Of a DNA stretch of 64,000 bases, positions 51,802-61,501 are shown piece after piece. The position numbers and the translations under genes are program-made. The notes beneath the pieces are model-generated. The model was given only the letters and a program-made list of their open reading frames with translations, searched no databases and had not been told where the DNA came from. Within the stretch, counting starts at the first letter, position 1. Each line of letters starts with the position of its first letter. Source of the DNA: Chryseolinea soli (lineage in GTDB: Bacteria; Bacteroidota; Bacteroidia; Cytophagales; Cyclobacteriaceae); the NCBI RefSeq assembly GCF_003589925.1, contig NZ_CP032382.1, forward strand, positions 5,208,001 through 5,272,000, read 5' to 3'.

Positions 51802-54261
51802 ATGCTCCGTCCCTCTGCACGCCTGATCTGTCTTGCATCGTTTATGTTCTGCGTAATTTCCCAAAACGTTCTTGCGCAGGACGATCTGAAACTCTGGTAC
51901 CGGCAACCCGCGCGAAACTGGAATGAAGCCTTGCCGCTGGGCAACGGCCACTTGGGCGCCATGGTGTTTGGTGGCGTCGCCGAAGAACGCTACCAGCTCA
52001 ACGAAGCCACGCTTTGGTCAGGCGGGCCCGTCAACACCAATCCCAATCCGGCTGCACCACAATACCTGTCGGCGATCCGGAAAGCCTTGTTCGAAGAAGA
52101 TTACCAGAAGGCCGAAGCGCTGACAAAAAAAATGCAAGGCCTGTTCACGGAATCATACGAACCGCTGGGAGACCTCCAGCTCAAACAAGTCTTGAACGGG
52201 ACACCAACCGCTTACTATCGTGACCTGGACATTTCGCGTGCCATCGCCACTACGCGGTTCACGGTGGACGGCGTCGAGTACACCCGCGAGCAATTTATTT
52301 CCGCGCCCCAACGGGTGATGGTCATCCGCATCACGGCAAGCAAAAAAGGAGCCTTGAATTTCACGGCACAGACGTCCAGTCCATTGTCGGCCAAAGCGCA
52401 AGCCAGCGGCAACCAAATCGTACTGAAGGGAAATGCTCCCGTCCACACCGATCCCAGCTACCTGGAAACTATGGAATTGCCCGTCATCTACAACGACCCG
52501 CAACAATGCAAAGGCATGCGCTTTGAACTTCAAGTGAATGTGAAGACCAGCGACGGCCAGGTGACGACAACCGAAACCGGCGTGCAAGTGAGCAACGCAA
52601 CGGAGGCCCTGCTGTTCGTTTCGGCTGCCACCAGTTTCAACGGATTTGACAAATGCCCTTTGAAGGATGGCAAAGACGAACACGCCATCGCCACCCAACA
52701 TATGAGTGCTGCGAGTGGACTTTCGTTTGATCAATTGAAACAAGCGCACGCCGGCGACTACCAGAAATATTTCCAACGCGTTCGCCTGGAACTGAACGGC
52801 AATCCCCCAAGCGCACTTCCCACGGATGAGCGCCTGAAGCGGTATACGAAAGGCGAAGCAGACCCTGCCTTGGAAGCCTTGTATTTTCAATTCGGCCGCT
52901 ACCTGCTCATTTCTGCATCGCGGCCTGGAGGCACAGCCGCCAATTTGCAGGGCTTGTGGAACCAGGAAGTGCGGCCGCCGTGGAGTGCAAACTACACCAC
53001 CAACATCAACACGGAAATGAACTACTGGATGGTGGAGTCGTGCAATCTTTCAGAATTGCATCTCCCGCTGATCGATCTCATTCAGAATGTGTCGGTCACC
53101 GGGAAAGAGACGGCAAAGAATTTCTATGAAGCTCCGGGCTGGGTGCTGCACCACAACACCGACATCTGGGCCACCACCAACCCCGTGAGCGGCAGTCCTT
53201 CGTGGGCAAACTGGCCCGTGGGTGGTGCATGGTTGTGTCAGCATCTGTGGGAGCACTACCAATTTACCGGTGATAAAACGTATCTGCACGACACCGCCTA
53301 TCCCGTGATGAAAGATGCTGCCTTGTTTTGCATGGCCTGGTTGATCGAAGACAAGAACGGCAACCTTGTGACCGCCCCCTCCACATCACCGGAAAATGTT
53401 TTTGTCGCCGACAAGGGCGTGAAGGGCACCGTCTCCGTTGCCACCACGATGGATATGTCTATTATCCGCGACTTGTTCGACAACGTGATGGAAGCGTCGG
53501 CCGTGTTGGAGACCGATGAAGCGTTTCGAAAAACAGTGGCCGCTCAGCGCGGCAGACTTTTTCCTTTGCAGGTAGGCAAGAAAGGCGACTTGCAGGAATG
53601 GTATAAGGATTGGGATGGAGAAGATCCACAGCATCGCCACATTTCGCACCTGTTCGGGCTTTTCCCCGGCCGCGAGATCTCACCCCTGACCTCACCGAAG
53701 TTTGCCAACGCCGCCCGCAAATCGTTGGAACTGCGCGGCGACGGTGGCACAGGATGGTCGAAAGGGTGGAAGATCAACGTGTGGGCACGCCTGCTGGATG
53801 GCGACCACGCGCACAAACTCATCCGTGAACAACTCACCCTCACCGGCATGGAAGGAACAGACTATTCGAACGGTGGCGGAACCTATCCCAACCTGTTCGA
53901 TGCCCACCCACCGTTCCAGATCGATGGAAATTTTGGTGGCACGTCCGGCATCACGGAGATGTTATTGCAAAGTCATCTCAAGGAACTGCATCTTTTGCCG
54001 GCCATTCCTCACGAATGGTCTAGCGGTACCGTTAGCGGCTTGAAAGCAAGAGGTGGATTTGTGGTGGACATGACGTGGAAGAACAATACACTACAACAGG
54101 CCAGCATCCTGTCGTTGAATGGGGTGATGTGTACGATACGCTCGGCGGTTCCCATACGGGTGAAAGGAGCGAAAGCGACATCAGCGAAAAGCGACCAAGG
54201 TTACGTGACGACGTTTCCCACAAAAAAGGGTGCCACCTATACCGTCAAAGCCCGGAAATGA
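51802..54261 (+). CDS. Glycoside hydrolase family 95 (alpha-L-fucosidase-like)
   Basis: An 819-residue secreted GH95 enzyme. The signal peptide is [26 protein letters not shown]. The N-terminal beta-sandwich has the family's opening [28 protein letters not shown] and [11 protein letters not shown]. The (alpha/alpha)6 catalytic barrel follows ([53 protein letters not shown]), and the last domain contains [25 protein letters not shown], all standard for the family. Members hydrolyse alpha-1,2-fucosyl or L-galactosyl linkages. With GH78 and the dehydrogenase it forms a deoxyhexose-processing block. Confidence 0.93.
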   Translation: MLRPSARLICLASFMFCVISQNVLAQDDLKLWYRQPARNWNEALPLGNGHLGAMVFGGVAEERYQLNEATLWSGGPVNTNPNPAAPQYLSAIRKALFEEDYQKAEALTKKMQGLFTESYEPLGDLQLKQVLNGTPTAYYRDLDISRAIATTRFTVDGVEYTREQFISAPQRVMVIRITASKKGALNFTAQTSSPLSAKAQASGNQIVLKGNAPVHTDPSYLETMELPVIYNDPQQCKGMRFELQVNVKTSDGQVTTTETGVQVSNATEALLFVSAATSFNGFDKCPLKDGKDEHAIATQHMSAASGLSFDQLKQAHAGDYQKYFQRVRLELNGNPPSALPTDERLKRYTKGEADPALEALYFQFGRYLLISASRPGGTAANLQGLWNQEVRPPWSANYTTNINTEMNYWMVESCNLSELHLPLIDLIQNVSVTGKETAKNFYEAPGWVLHHNTDIWATTNPVSGSPSWANWPVGGAWLCQHLWEHYQFTGDKTYLHDTAYPVMKDAALFCMAWLIEDKNGNLVTAPSTSPENVFVADKGVKGTVSVATTMDMSIIRDLFDNVMEASAVLETDEAFRKTVAAQRGRLFPLQVGKKGDLQEWYKDWDGEDPQHRHISHLFGLFPGREISPLTSPKFANAARKSLELRGDGGTGWSKGWKINVWARLLDGDHAHKLIREQLTLTGMEGTDYSNGGGTYPNLFDAHPPFQIDGNFGGTSGITEMLLQSHLKELHLLPAIPHEWSSGTVSGLKARGGFVVDMTWKNNTLQQASILSLNGVMCTIRSAVPIRVKGAKATSAKSDQGYVTTFPTKKGATYTVKARK

Positions 54262-54453
54262 GCGGTAAAAAATCCGTTTGAGCACTGGAAATGCGATGTA
54301 TTTCCGGGTGTAGTAAAAAAGAACAAGACGAATGCCGCAAGACGGTGCAGAACTGCGGATTTATCGCCGGTAATGACCGTTCATCCATGCGTTACGCGTT
54401 CGGATGGACGACGACTCCTCTTTTTACAAAGAAATGGCGATGAAAAAACTTTT

Positions 54454-54591
54454 TTAGCGGGTGAGTGAATCGATGACGAAGAACACCAGGAGGACAATGG
54501 CGATTCCGATGAGCAAACTGATGGTGAGAGCGATGATCAACCCCCTTTTTATGGGGTTTATTTCATATTTTCCGTGTACACGTTCAGGCAT
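54454..54591 (-). CDS. 45-residue single-pass membrane protein (small gene)
   Basis: On the minus strand an ATG at 54591 opens a 46-codon frame ending in TAA. The product begins MPERVHGKYEINPIKRG, a basic, polar cytoplasmic-type N-terminus, then runs into about 23 hydrophobic residues (LIIALTISLLIGIAIVLLVF) and a short charged end. The positive-inside rule and the uninterrupted helix make chance unlikely. I recall small proteins of this kind in Bacteroidota but no function. It stands alone between the GH95 gene and an envelope locus. Confidence 0.65.
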   Translation of the reverse strand: MPERVHGKYEINPIKRGLIIALTISLLIGIAIVLLVFFVIDSLTR

Positions 54592-55085
54592 ATACCAAGG
54601 TAGAGCATCGCGTGCACTGAAATCATTTCAATTTTTGTGTTTAATCAAGGGTGTATTGTTTTCAATTTTATTAGGGGCCTTTTATTTACTTAAGGAAACT
54701 TTCTTTCACACATGTGATCGGCAGAAAACGGCCACACATCGCGTCGCCAGACGGGTTTAAAACGGAGCCGAATGTTACGGATGGCCTATCGGTAATGAAA
54801 TAATTTGACAAAAAATTCGTTTCGGGGGTTTGGGGTGAATCGGGCTAAATGCAACACTGTTTTGGAAAAGGGATGCATGTTTTCGGGGACTTTTTAAATT
54901 TTTGGTGGGTGCGTCTCGCGAATGTGAAGATTTTTGTGGAAGGAAGTAAACTCAGTTTGAACCGCCTCGCCTTCGCTGAAGCTTCGGCGAGCAAAGAAAG
55001 TCGCCCTCCTTCGCTAAAGCTGCGGCGGACAGGCAAAGTTGGCGCAAAGCGTTTTTCACTTTTTTTCTTTTTCGTATGCAAATGT
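54592..55085. other. 494-base gap
   Basis: No gene was found on either strand. The region is AT-rich and contains copy 2 of the dispersed repeat at 54957-55030. The rest shows no recognised element. Confidence 0.5.
54957..55030. repeat. Dispersed intergenic repeat, copy 2
   Basis: On the minus strand this reads AGCTTTAGCGAAGGAGGGC, then GCTTCAGCGAAGGCGAGG, CGGTTCAA. It repeats the order and the end of copy 1 at 9391-9454, the final 21 bases differing at two positions. The middle segment is longer here. Confidence 0.6.
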
Positions 55086-56276
55086 TTAAGGCTCGTTTAC
55101 CACCGACCGTTTTGCTTTTTCCCACAACACGGTTTGACTTCCTCTCATAAATCTTCCTAATCCTGCGAACACGGCAAGGTTCATGACGGAAAAATAGTAG
55201 GGGACAAAAAAGCCTTTGATGGAAATTTCCTTGTCGCGATTGAGATACCCTAAAAAGGCGATGGCATAGAAGAAGACTTGTGCAGCAAGGGCCAGTTGAT
55301 AAACCAATAAACCTTGCCCGGCCAGGTACAGGCTGCTTGCGAAAACCAGTACCAGCGAAAGCGGCGCCAGCGTCCAGCGCAGCACGCGGTGCGAGAAGTA
55401 TTGAAAGCTCACGATGCCATAGCGGAACGGGTTGAGGAGGTACATCAACATGCCCATAGCCTGGAATGCACCTGACGAGATGCGCACTTTGCGTTTCCAT
55501 TCTTCTTCTACGGAGGCCGACGCCATTTCGGTGGCATAGGCTTCGGGCTCGTAGATGAAGCGGTGGCCCTGGCCCACGATGCGCATGGACAAGTAGAAGT
55601 CTTCGATGATCATGTTTTCGGGCGGCGTCTCATAGAGGGCCGTGCGCACGGAGAACAGCTCACCCGCGGCTCCGACTACGGAGTGCAGCTCGGAATCTTT
55701 TTTCTTGAGAAAGGATTCATATTTCCAATACAAGCCTTCGCCGCCACCCGAAGCATTGTCCTTGGCCTTTTTGAAGATGCGTTTCTCACCGGCCACACCG
55801 CCCACGTCGGGGGATTGGTAGTGGCGCACGATGTTGCGGACCGCCTGGGCATTGAGGTCGGTGTTGGCATCACAAAAGATCACCAGGGGGGTGGTCACGT
55901 ATTTCATCACCCGGTTCACGGCGTGGATCTTGCCGCGGCGTTCGGGTTGGTGATACACGGCGATGTTGTGGAATTTGCCCAACACCTCGCGGCTGTTGTC
56001 GGAGGAACCGTCTGTCACAAATTTGACGATGAGTTTGTCTGTGGGATAGTCCAGGCTTAGGGTGTTGTGTACCTTTGTTTCCAGGTAGGGGGCCTCATTA
56101 TAGGCGGCGATGAGCAGGGTCACTTCCGGCAGGTCGGCGTCGGGCAAGGGTTGGATTGGGGTGGGCTTGCCCTTGAGTTTGGCCAGCCCATAGACCACGA
56201 TGCCGTAGCCGATGTACGTGTAGAGGACCACGGCGCTGCCGAGCCAGAAAAGGTAGAACGCGAGCGTATCCATCAT
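55086..56276 (-). CDS. Membrane glycosyltransferase family 2
   Basis: A 396-residue processive-type glycosyltransferase. It has an N-terminal helix (LAFYLFWLGSAVVLYTYIGYGIVVYG), a GT-A catalytic domain with LLIAAYNEAPYLETKV and DGSSDNSREVL, the metal-binding FCDANTD (DxD-like), the acceptor-site IIEDFYLSMRI, and RKVRISSGAFQAM in the place of the Q..RW motif, then three C-terminal helices. GT2 proteins of this shape polymerise or extend surface polysaccharide. It starts the envelope locus and is divergent from the PD40 gene. Confidence 0.88.
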   Translation of the reverse strand: MMDTLAFYLFWLGSAVVLYTYIGYGIVVYGLAKLKGKPTPIQPLPDADLPEVTLLIAAYNEAPYLETKVHNTLSLDYPTDKLIVKFVTDGSSDNSREVLGKFHNIAVYHQPERRGKIHAVNRVMKYVTTPLVIFCDANTDLNAQAVRNIVRHYQSPDVGGVAGEKRIFKKAKDNASGGGEGLYWKYESFLKKKDSELHSVVGAAGELFSVRTALYETPPENMIIEDFYLSMRIVGQGHRFIYEPEAYATEMASASVEEEWKRKVRISSGAFQAMGMLMYLLNPFRYGIVSFQYFSHRVLRWTLAPLSLVLVFASSLYLAGQGLLVYQLALAAQVFFYAIAFLGYLNRDKEISIKGFFVPYYFSVMNLAVFAGLGRFMRGSQTVLWEKAKRSVVNEP

Positions 56277-56484
56277 CGAGGGTTTTGGGGAGTTTAAGCT
56301 ACAAAGGGCAATTTAAATAGGAACACGGAGAAGTTAAGATATTTATTATTTTTGTCAGTTGCCAACGTGTGTAATCCCCGCCTTCACGTCTCCCTGGCAT
56401 TTTATTTGGAGTGGGTTGCTGCCGTGAGGAATGCACCCGATTTTACCACGTGACAACGAAGGCATACTAAAAAAAAATGGGCGG

Positions 56485-57720
56485 ATGCGCTTAGCTAGTT
56501 TTATTATCATTTTACTTTCTTTTCCGGCCTGCCTAGCAGTAGGGCAGGAGTTGGATTTTAGTCTACCGGTGAAGTTGCCGCCGGGTGTCAACAGCGATCA
56601 GAATGAGTCCGCGCCGTTGTTATCGGAAGATGGAAGCACGCTATATTTTATCCGGTCGGGCTCCGTCGAGAATGAAGGCGGTAAGTACGCCGGCACCGAC
56701 GCCTGGGTGAGCCATTTCAATACGACCACCAAAGATTGGGGCCGGGCCGTCAACAACGAACTGCCAAACGACAAAGGGAACAACTCCGTAGTGGGCGTGA
56801 ACTCCCGGCGGAGAGTGGTGTACATGCTCAACACCACGTCGTCGAAAATACCAAAGGGAATTTATTTTCTACAGCGCACCGAAACCGGATGGACGCGCCC
56901 GGAACTGGTCCCGATCAAGGGCCTTAGTTCCGAAGGATTTTTAGGCATTTATGTGTCGCCGGATTTTGACGTGATGTTCGTCTCCATGAAGGGCCCCGAC
57001 TCCCGGGGCGAGGAAGACCTCTACATCAGTCTGAAGGCTGCCGATGGCCAATGGTCGACCCTGCAGAACCTGGGGGCCACCATCAACACGACAGGCTTCG
57101 AGATCTCGCCCTTCCTCTCGGCCGACAAAACCCGGCTTTTCTTTTCCAGCAATGGCCACCCCGGATCGGGCGACGCCGATATTTTTTACAGCGACCGTCT
57201 CTACAACTCCTGGGAAACGTGGACGGTGCCCAAGAACCTGGGGACGCAAGTGAACTCCCCCAAATTCGATGCATATTTTTCGATGCAAAAAGATTCCTCG
57301 GCCTACTTCGTGAGCAACCGCGGAGGAAAGTCGGACGATATCTACCGGACGAAGGCCAAGCTTCGCCCCTCGGCGGCCACCGCCACTTACCTCACCGAAA
57401 AAGAAACCGAAGAACTGCTGGGAATCAGGGTGATCCGCAAAATTGAATTTGCCCCCAGCATCACCACGCTGACCTCGCCACAACGCGAACTGATCTGGTT
57501 TCTCACCAACAAACTGGTGAGCAAGCACGAGATTCGCGTGCAACTGCAATATTTTGACAAAGAGGACGAGGAGACCTCGAAGCGCCTTTTGGAAGTGATC
57601 AACCAGTTGGTTTTGGCTGGAATAGACGGGTCGCGCATCGACAAGCTGAGCAAGGCTGGAAAAGGAGGGGGCAAGGACCAGATCGAGTTGGTCCTGATGC
57701 GTCAGACGATGGAGCGATAG
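56485..57720 (+). CDS. PD40 beta-propeller protein with an OmpA-like C-terminus
   Basis: A 411-residue exported protein; the start MRLASFIIILLSFPACLAVGQ is a signal peptide. Residues 30-310 contain WD40-like PD40 repeats (ESAPLLSEDGSTLYFIRSG, VSPDFDVMFVSMKGPDSRGEEDLYISLK, LSADKTRLFFSSNGHPGSGDADIFYS). The last 100 residues (IEFAPSITTLTSPQRELIWFLTN onward) weakly resemble an OmpA-like peptidoglycan-binding domain, as in PorE-type Bacteroidota proteins. The 3' end overlaps the convergent HAD gene by 19 bases. A role as an envelope anchor or type IX secretion partner is speculative. Confidence 0.78.
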   Translation: MRLASFIIILLSFPACLAVGQELDFSLPVKLPPGVNSDQNESAPLLSEDGSTLYFIRSGSVENEGGKYAGTDAWVSHFNTTTKDWGRAVNNELPNDKGNNSVVGVNSRRRVVYMLNTTSSKIPKGIYFLQRTETGWTRPELVPIKGLSSEGFLGIYVSPDFDVMFVSMKGPDSRGEEDLYISLKAADGQWSTLQNLGATINTTGFEISPFLSADKTRLFFSSNGHPGSGDADIFYSDRLYNSWETWTVPKNLGTQVNSPKFDAYFSMQKDSSAYFVSNRGGKSDDIYRTKAKLRPSAATATYLTEKETEELLGIRVIRKIEFAPSITTLTSPQRELIWFLTNKLVSKHEIRVQLQYFDKEDEETSKRLLEVINQLVLAGIDGSRIDKLSKAGKGGGKDQIELVLMRQTMER

Positions 57721-58298
57721 TGGGGGTCTGTAGCCAGGGCCAGCATTTCGCGGTCGCCGCGTGAGTCGCCATAGGCAATGATGCGGTCGTAGCCGGCCAG
57801 GTCATATGCTTCGCGTATGCGACGGGCTTTTTCTTCGCCAAAACAATTCTGTCCTTTGATCTTGCCGGTGAGGAGATTATCACGGGTTTCCAGTTGGGTG
57901 GCCAGGCAACGGATCTGCCATTGAGCACACCAGGGGCCAACCCAATCCTCCGGCGAGGCCGACACCACGGCGATGTCGTATTGTTTTTGTTTATAGTCCT
58001 TGAGCAGGGCCAATCCCTGGTCGCGGAGGAGGGAGGGGACGACGGTGGTGGCAAATTCGATCCCTTTTGTCCGGAGCTTCGTCACGGGAACGTTGCCAAA
58101 AAAATGTTTTAAAACAATTTCCTTGGCCCGGTCGTTTCGGATAAGCTTGGTCATGTAGAGTGCCATCACGGGGCTGAGCCAGGCGAAGCCCAACAGGAAC
58201 CGCAAGGTGCCATGATAGAAGCGGATAAAGGCGAAGAGGGTATCCTTCCGCGTGAGGGTACCGTCGAAATCGAAAAGGACCAGGTGCTTTTGCGCCAT
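57702..58298 (-). CDS. HAD-IB family hydrolase (phosphatase)
   Basis: A 198-residue HAD-superfamily phosphatase. The catalytic Asp pair is in LFDFDGTLT (residues 9-17), motif II in VSASPEDW, a lysine region near EEKARRIREAYD, and the last acidic pair in YGDSRGDREML. It starts three bases after the stop of the UbiA-type gene on the same strand. In mycobacteria the UbiA phosphoribosyltransferase Rv3806c is followed by the phosphatase Rv3807c. By analogy this protein may dephosphorylate a polyprenyl-phosphoribosyl phosphate intermediate. That function is inferred from the gene pair. Confidence 0.85.
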   Translation of the reverse strand: MAQKHLVLFDFDGTLTRKDTLFAFIRFYHGTLRFLLGFAWLSPVMALYMTKLIRNDRAKEIVLKHFFGNVPVTKLRTKGIEFATTVVPSLLRDQGLALLKDYKQKQYDIAVVSASPEDWVGPWCAQWQIRCLATQLETRDNLLTGKIKGQNCFGEEKARRIREAYDLAGYDRIIAYGDSRGDREMLALATDPHYRSIV

Positions 58299-58301
58299 GC
58301 C

Positions 58302-59168
58302 TCAGTGGATGTAGATGATGAGGTAGAAACTCACGATCCATCCCAGCAAGGTGAGGATGATGAACTTGTCTTTGAGCAGGATGGCCGTGGGCGATCCGCT
58401 GTTTTCCGAGACAAAGGTGATCTGCAAATAGCGCATCACCCCGGCGATCACAAAAATGGTGGTGCCGAAAAGCCATTGCGTGTTGAGACGTTGCGTCACC
58501 TCGGGCGACACGGTGTACATGATATACGCAACGATGATGATACCGGCAAAGATGGCCAGGCAGGCGTTGATGAACTCAACATTATAGTTTCGTGACGATT
58601 TGCGCACGACGTTGCCGTCTTTGCCCAGCACCAGATCATCCCGGCGTTTGGCGAGGGCCAGCAGCAACGACAGCAGCATCACCATGATGGCGAGCCAATG
58701 CGAGATCTGAACACCCGACAGCACGCTGCCCGAGTAGATGCGGAAAAGGAATCCGGAGGCGACAATAAAGATATCGACGATGGATAAATTCTTCAACCCA
58801 AAAGTGTACGCTACGTTCATAAGGCCGTAGATGCTCAGTAGGATGAGGAAATTGCGATCGAGTGAAAAGGCAATAAACAGGGAGGACGCCAGCAGGGCGC
58901 CCAGAAGTGCAAAACTGACGTAAACATTCGCTGCCCCCGAAGCCAGCGGTCGGAACCGTTTTTTGGGATGGAGACGGTCCACTTCGCGGTCACGATAGTC
59001 GTTGAGAATGTATATAGCGCTGGCCATGAAGCTGAAGGCAAAAAATCCCTGGATTAGGTTGGGGTAGTGGTCCCATTCGAACGCTTGCCCCGCAAAGAAG
59101 ATGGGAACGAAAATGAAAGTATTTTTAGCCCATTGGTGAACCCGAATGAGTTTGATATACGCCAGCAT
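58302..59168 (-). CDS. UbiA-family prenyltransferase, decaprenyl-phosphate phosphoribosyltransferase-like
   Basis: A 288-residue polytopic membrane enzyme. The first Asp-rich motif is NDYRDREVD (N56, D57, D60, D64), and the second site is the VDIFIVASGFLFRIYSG stretch, as in DPPR synthases rather than quinone prenyltransferases. These enzymes join a polyprenyl phosphate to PRPP, giving the lipid carrier for ribose or arabinose transfer into the envelope. The HAD phosphatase follows three bases on. No DprE1/DprE2-like gene is in the window, so the end product is open. Confidence 0.88.
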   Translation of the reverse strand: MLAYIKLIRVHQWAKNTFIFVPIFFAGQAFEWDHYPNLIQGFFAFSFMASAIYILNDYRDREVDRLHPKKRFRPLASGAANVYVSFALLGALLASSLFIAFSLDRNFLILLSIYGLMNVAYTFGLKNLSIVDIFIVASGFLFRIYSGSVLSGVQISHWLAIMVMLLSLLLALAKRRDDLVLGKDGNVVRKSSRNYNVEFINACLAIFAGIIIVAYIMYTVSPEVTQRLNTQWLFGTTIFVIAGVMRYLQITFVSENSGSPTAILLKDKFIILTLLGWIVSFYLIIYIH

Positions 59169-59278
59169 AGACTGTTTTTCGTAAATATAAAGGGTTGAAA
59201 CAATCCTGCTGTATAACTGACGAATATTTTTGAAGGCTACGATTTTTTAGTGAACTTTGATACCTTATGCCCTAGTGT

Positions 59279-61495
59279 ATGGATTTACAAACCCTCTTCC
59301 GTGTTCTGTGGAGAAAACGTTGGATACTCATCATCATCCCGCTGCTATCGGTTGGCGGAGCTTTCCTCATCCGGATGCTGGGCGAATGGAAGTACCGGTC
59401 CAGCGCCCAGATGGCCACCGGCATTACCGTCACCGATGAGTTGATCGGCGACAACGGGAAATATTTCAATCCCTACGAAATGCAGATCACCTTCACCAAC
59501 CTGATCGAACAGATCAAGTCGCGGGTGGTGCTTTCGCAGGTATCCTACCGGTTGCTGTTGCGCGACCTCGATGGCAAGGAAATGCCCTTCCGCAAACCAT
59601 CCCAATCCAAGCTGGAGGAACTGGCCAACGTAGACCTTAGCAGTCACAAGGCCGAGTTCGAGAAGATCCTCAACGAGAAGCTCGAAAGCCAGACGCTGCT
59701 GGACCTCACCGACCCCAAGCAAAAGCTGGTCAAAAAAGTGATGGACGTTTACGGCTACAACTACGAAGCGCTCAACGAAGAGCTGGCCATCAACCGCATC
59801 AATATTTCCGACTATATCGAGATCAGCTACAGCTCAGAGAGTCCTTACCTCTCGGCCTATGTGGTGAATACGCTTTGCAGTGAATTTATCCGGTATTACA
59901 CCAACATCAAACTGAGCCGTTCCAATGTGTCGCTGGAGTCGTTGCAGTCCATTGTGGACCAACGCAAGGCATATCTCGACGAGAAAACAGAAGGCCTCAA
60001 GAACTTTCAGTCCAACCAACAGATGATCAACTCGGAAGCGGAAGGTGCCAGCAAGATCCGCCAGATCCAGGACTATGAAGACCAGATCGCCGACGAGCAA
60101 AAGAGCATCCGCGGCAACGAACTGACGCTAGCCAACCTGGAGATGAAAATCGAGCAAGCCGACCGGAGCCAGGGTAACAAACCCAACAGCAAGATCGTCG
60201 ACCTCCGGAAAAAGATAAACACGTTCAACGAGCGCTATGTCGCCGGCGGACAAACCGACCAGGTGCTGCTGGACAGCATCACGCTTTTCAGGAACCAGTT
60301 GCAAAGCATGATGAACGCGGCCGGCGAGGCCACCAAGCTGACCCCTGCAGAGTTGAATGCCCTGAAAGATAAACGCGACCAGACCAAGATCGACCTGGAG
60401 ATCTCGCGCGAGAACCTCGTGTCGCTCAACAATATTTTGAATTCCATCCGCTACAGCGTGGGCAACTTTGCCAGCCGCGAGGCCGCAAGCCAGGCCATGG
60501 CCAAGGAAGTGGAAGTGGCGCGCACAGAATACCTGGCGGCCCAGACCCGGTTCAACGAAGCACGCGAAAAGCTGGTGACCAACAAAATGCCCATCAAACA
60601 AGTGGTGGTGGGCGAAGTGGCCGAGAAGCCCGAGTCGCGCAAGACCATCGTGTTTATGGTGTTCACGGGCGTGCTGAGCTTCGGCTTGTGCGCCTTCGTC
60701 ATCATCCTCACGGAAATGCTCGACACCCGCATTAAGACGCCACAACGGTTCAAAAACCTGGCGAAACTCCCGCTGGCGGGTGTGCTGGAACAGCTGCCTA
60801 AAAATGGCTCCGCTCCAAACTGGAATTTCTTCACTCCAGCAAACGAGTCGCAGGAATTGAACCGGCTCAACCACGATCTGCGCAAGATCCGCTACGAGAT
60901 CGAGAACCGGAAAGTGCAGGTCATTTTGGTGACCAGCACCAAGAAGGCACAGGGAAAAACCTTCTCCATCATGTCGCTCGCCTATTCGCTGGGCCTCATT
61001 CACAAACGTACCCTCATCATCGACACCAACATGCGCAACAACAGCCTCACCACGATGCTGACCGCGCGCTTCAGCCTGAAGCAGTTGATGGAATATTACA
61101 ATAAGAACACCAAACTGATCGGCACCGCCAAGCACACGGAAGCCAAAGATCCGGAAACGAACCTGATCACCCCCACCACCAATCCGATGGTGGATATTAT
61201 CGGGAACAAAATGAGCCAGCTTTCTCCGTCGGAGATCATTCCGGGCGGCGATTTTAAAGTGTTGCTGGAATGGCTCAAGGTGCAGTACGACTACATCATC
61301 CTGGAAGGCGCGGGCTTGAACGAGTTCTCCGACTCGCGCGAACTGGTGCGGTTTGTCGATCTGGTTATCCCCGTGTTCTCGGCTGACTCTTCCATCACGG
61401 AAGAAGATAAAGAATCGCTTAACTTCCTTAAATCATTGCAAAATAAACTGGGACCCGCTGTGCTGAACAATGTTCCTAAGGAGGAGAAAAGCTAG
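59279..61495 (+). CDS. Wzz/BY-kinase-like polysaccharide co-polymerase, degenerate kinase motifs
   Basis: A 738-residue chain-length and export protein. It has a TM1 (WILIIIPLLSVGGAFLI), a long coiled-coil periplasmic domain (about 35-455), a TM2 (IVFMVFTGVLSFGLCAFVIIL) and a cytoplasmic P-loop domain. Walker A-like STKKAQGKT is near residue 551, and A'-like TLIIDTNMRNN near 578. The Walker B-like segment reads DYIILEGAG, with Glu where BY-kinases have Asp, and the C-terminus ends without the tyrosine cluster. Kinase activity is therefore doubtful. It is followed by the MBOAT gene. Confidence 0.85.
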   Translation: MDLQTLFRVLWRKRWILIIIPLLSVGGAFLIRMLGEWKYRSSAQMATGITVTDELIGDNGKYFNPYEMQITFTNLIEQIKSRVVLSQVSYRLLLRDLDGKEMPFRKPSQSKLEELANVDLSSHKAEFEKILNEKLESQTLLDLTDPKQKLVKKVMDVYGYNYEALNEELAINRINISDYIEISYSSESPYLSAYVVNTLCSEFIRYYTNIKLSRSNVSLESLQSIVDQRKAYLDEKTEGLKNFQSNQQMINSEAEGASKIRQIQDYEDQIADEQKSIRGNELTLANLEMKIEQADRSQGNKPNSKIVDLRKKINTFNERYVAGGQTDQVLLDSITLFRNQLQSMMNAAGEATKLTPAELNALKDKRDQTKIDLEISRENLVSLNNILNSIRYSVGNFASREAASQAMAKEVEVARTEYLAAQTRFNEAREKLVTNKMPIKQVVVGEVAEKPESRKTIVFMVFTGVLSFGLCAFVIILTEMLDTRIKTPQRFKNLAKLPLAGVLEQLPKNGSAPNWNFFTPANESQELNRLNHDLRKIRYEIENRKVQVILVTSTKKAQGKTFSIMSLAYSLGLIHKRTLIIDTNMRNNSLTTMLTARFSLKQLMEYYNKNTKLIGTAKHTEAKDPETNLITPTTNPMVDIIGNKMSQLSPSEIIPGGDFKVLLEWLKVQYDYIILEGAGLNEFSDSRELVRFVDLVIPVFSADSSITEEDKESLNFLKSLQNKLGPAVLNNVPKEEKS

Positions 61496-61501
61496 CATTG
61501 T

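Noticed and set aside
54291-54443. 50-codon plus-strand frame starting MRCISGCSKKEQDEC
   Set aside because: The ISGC motif looks like a lipobox, but there is no n-region or hydrophobic core before it, and an open frame of this length is expected by chance.
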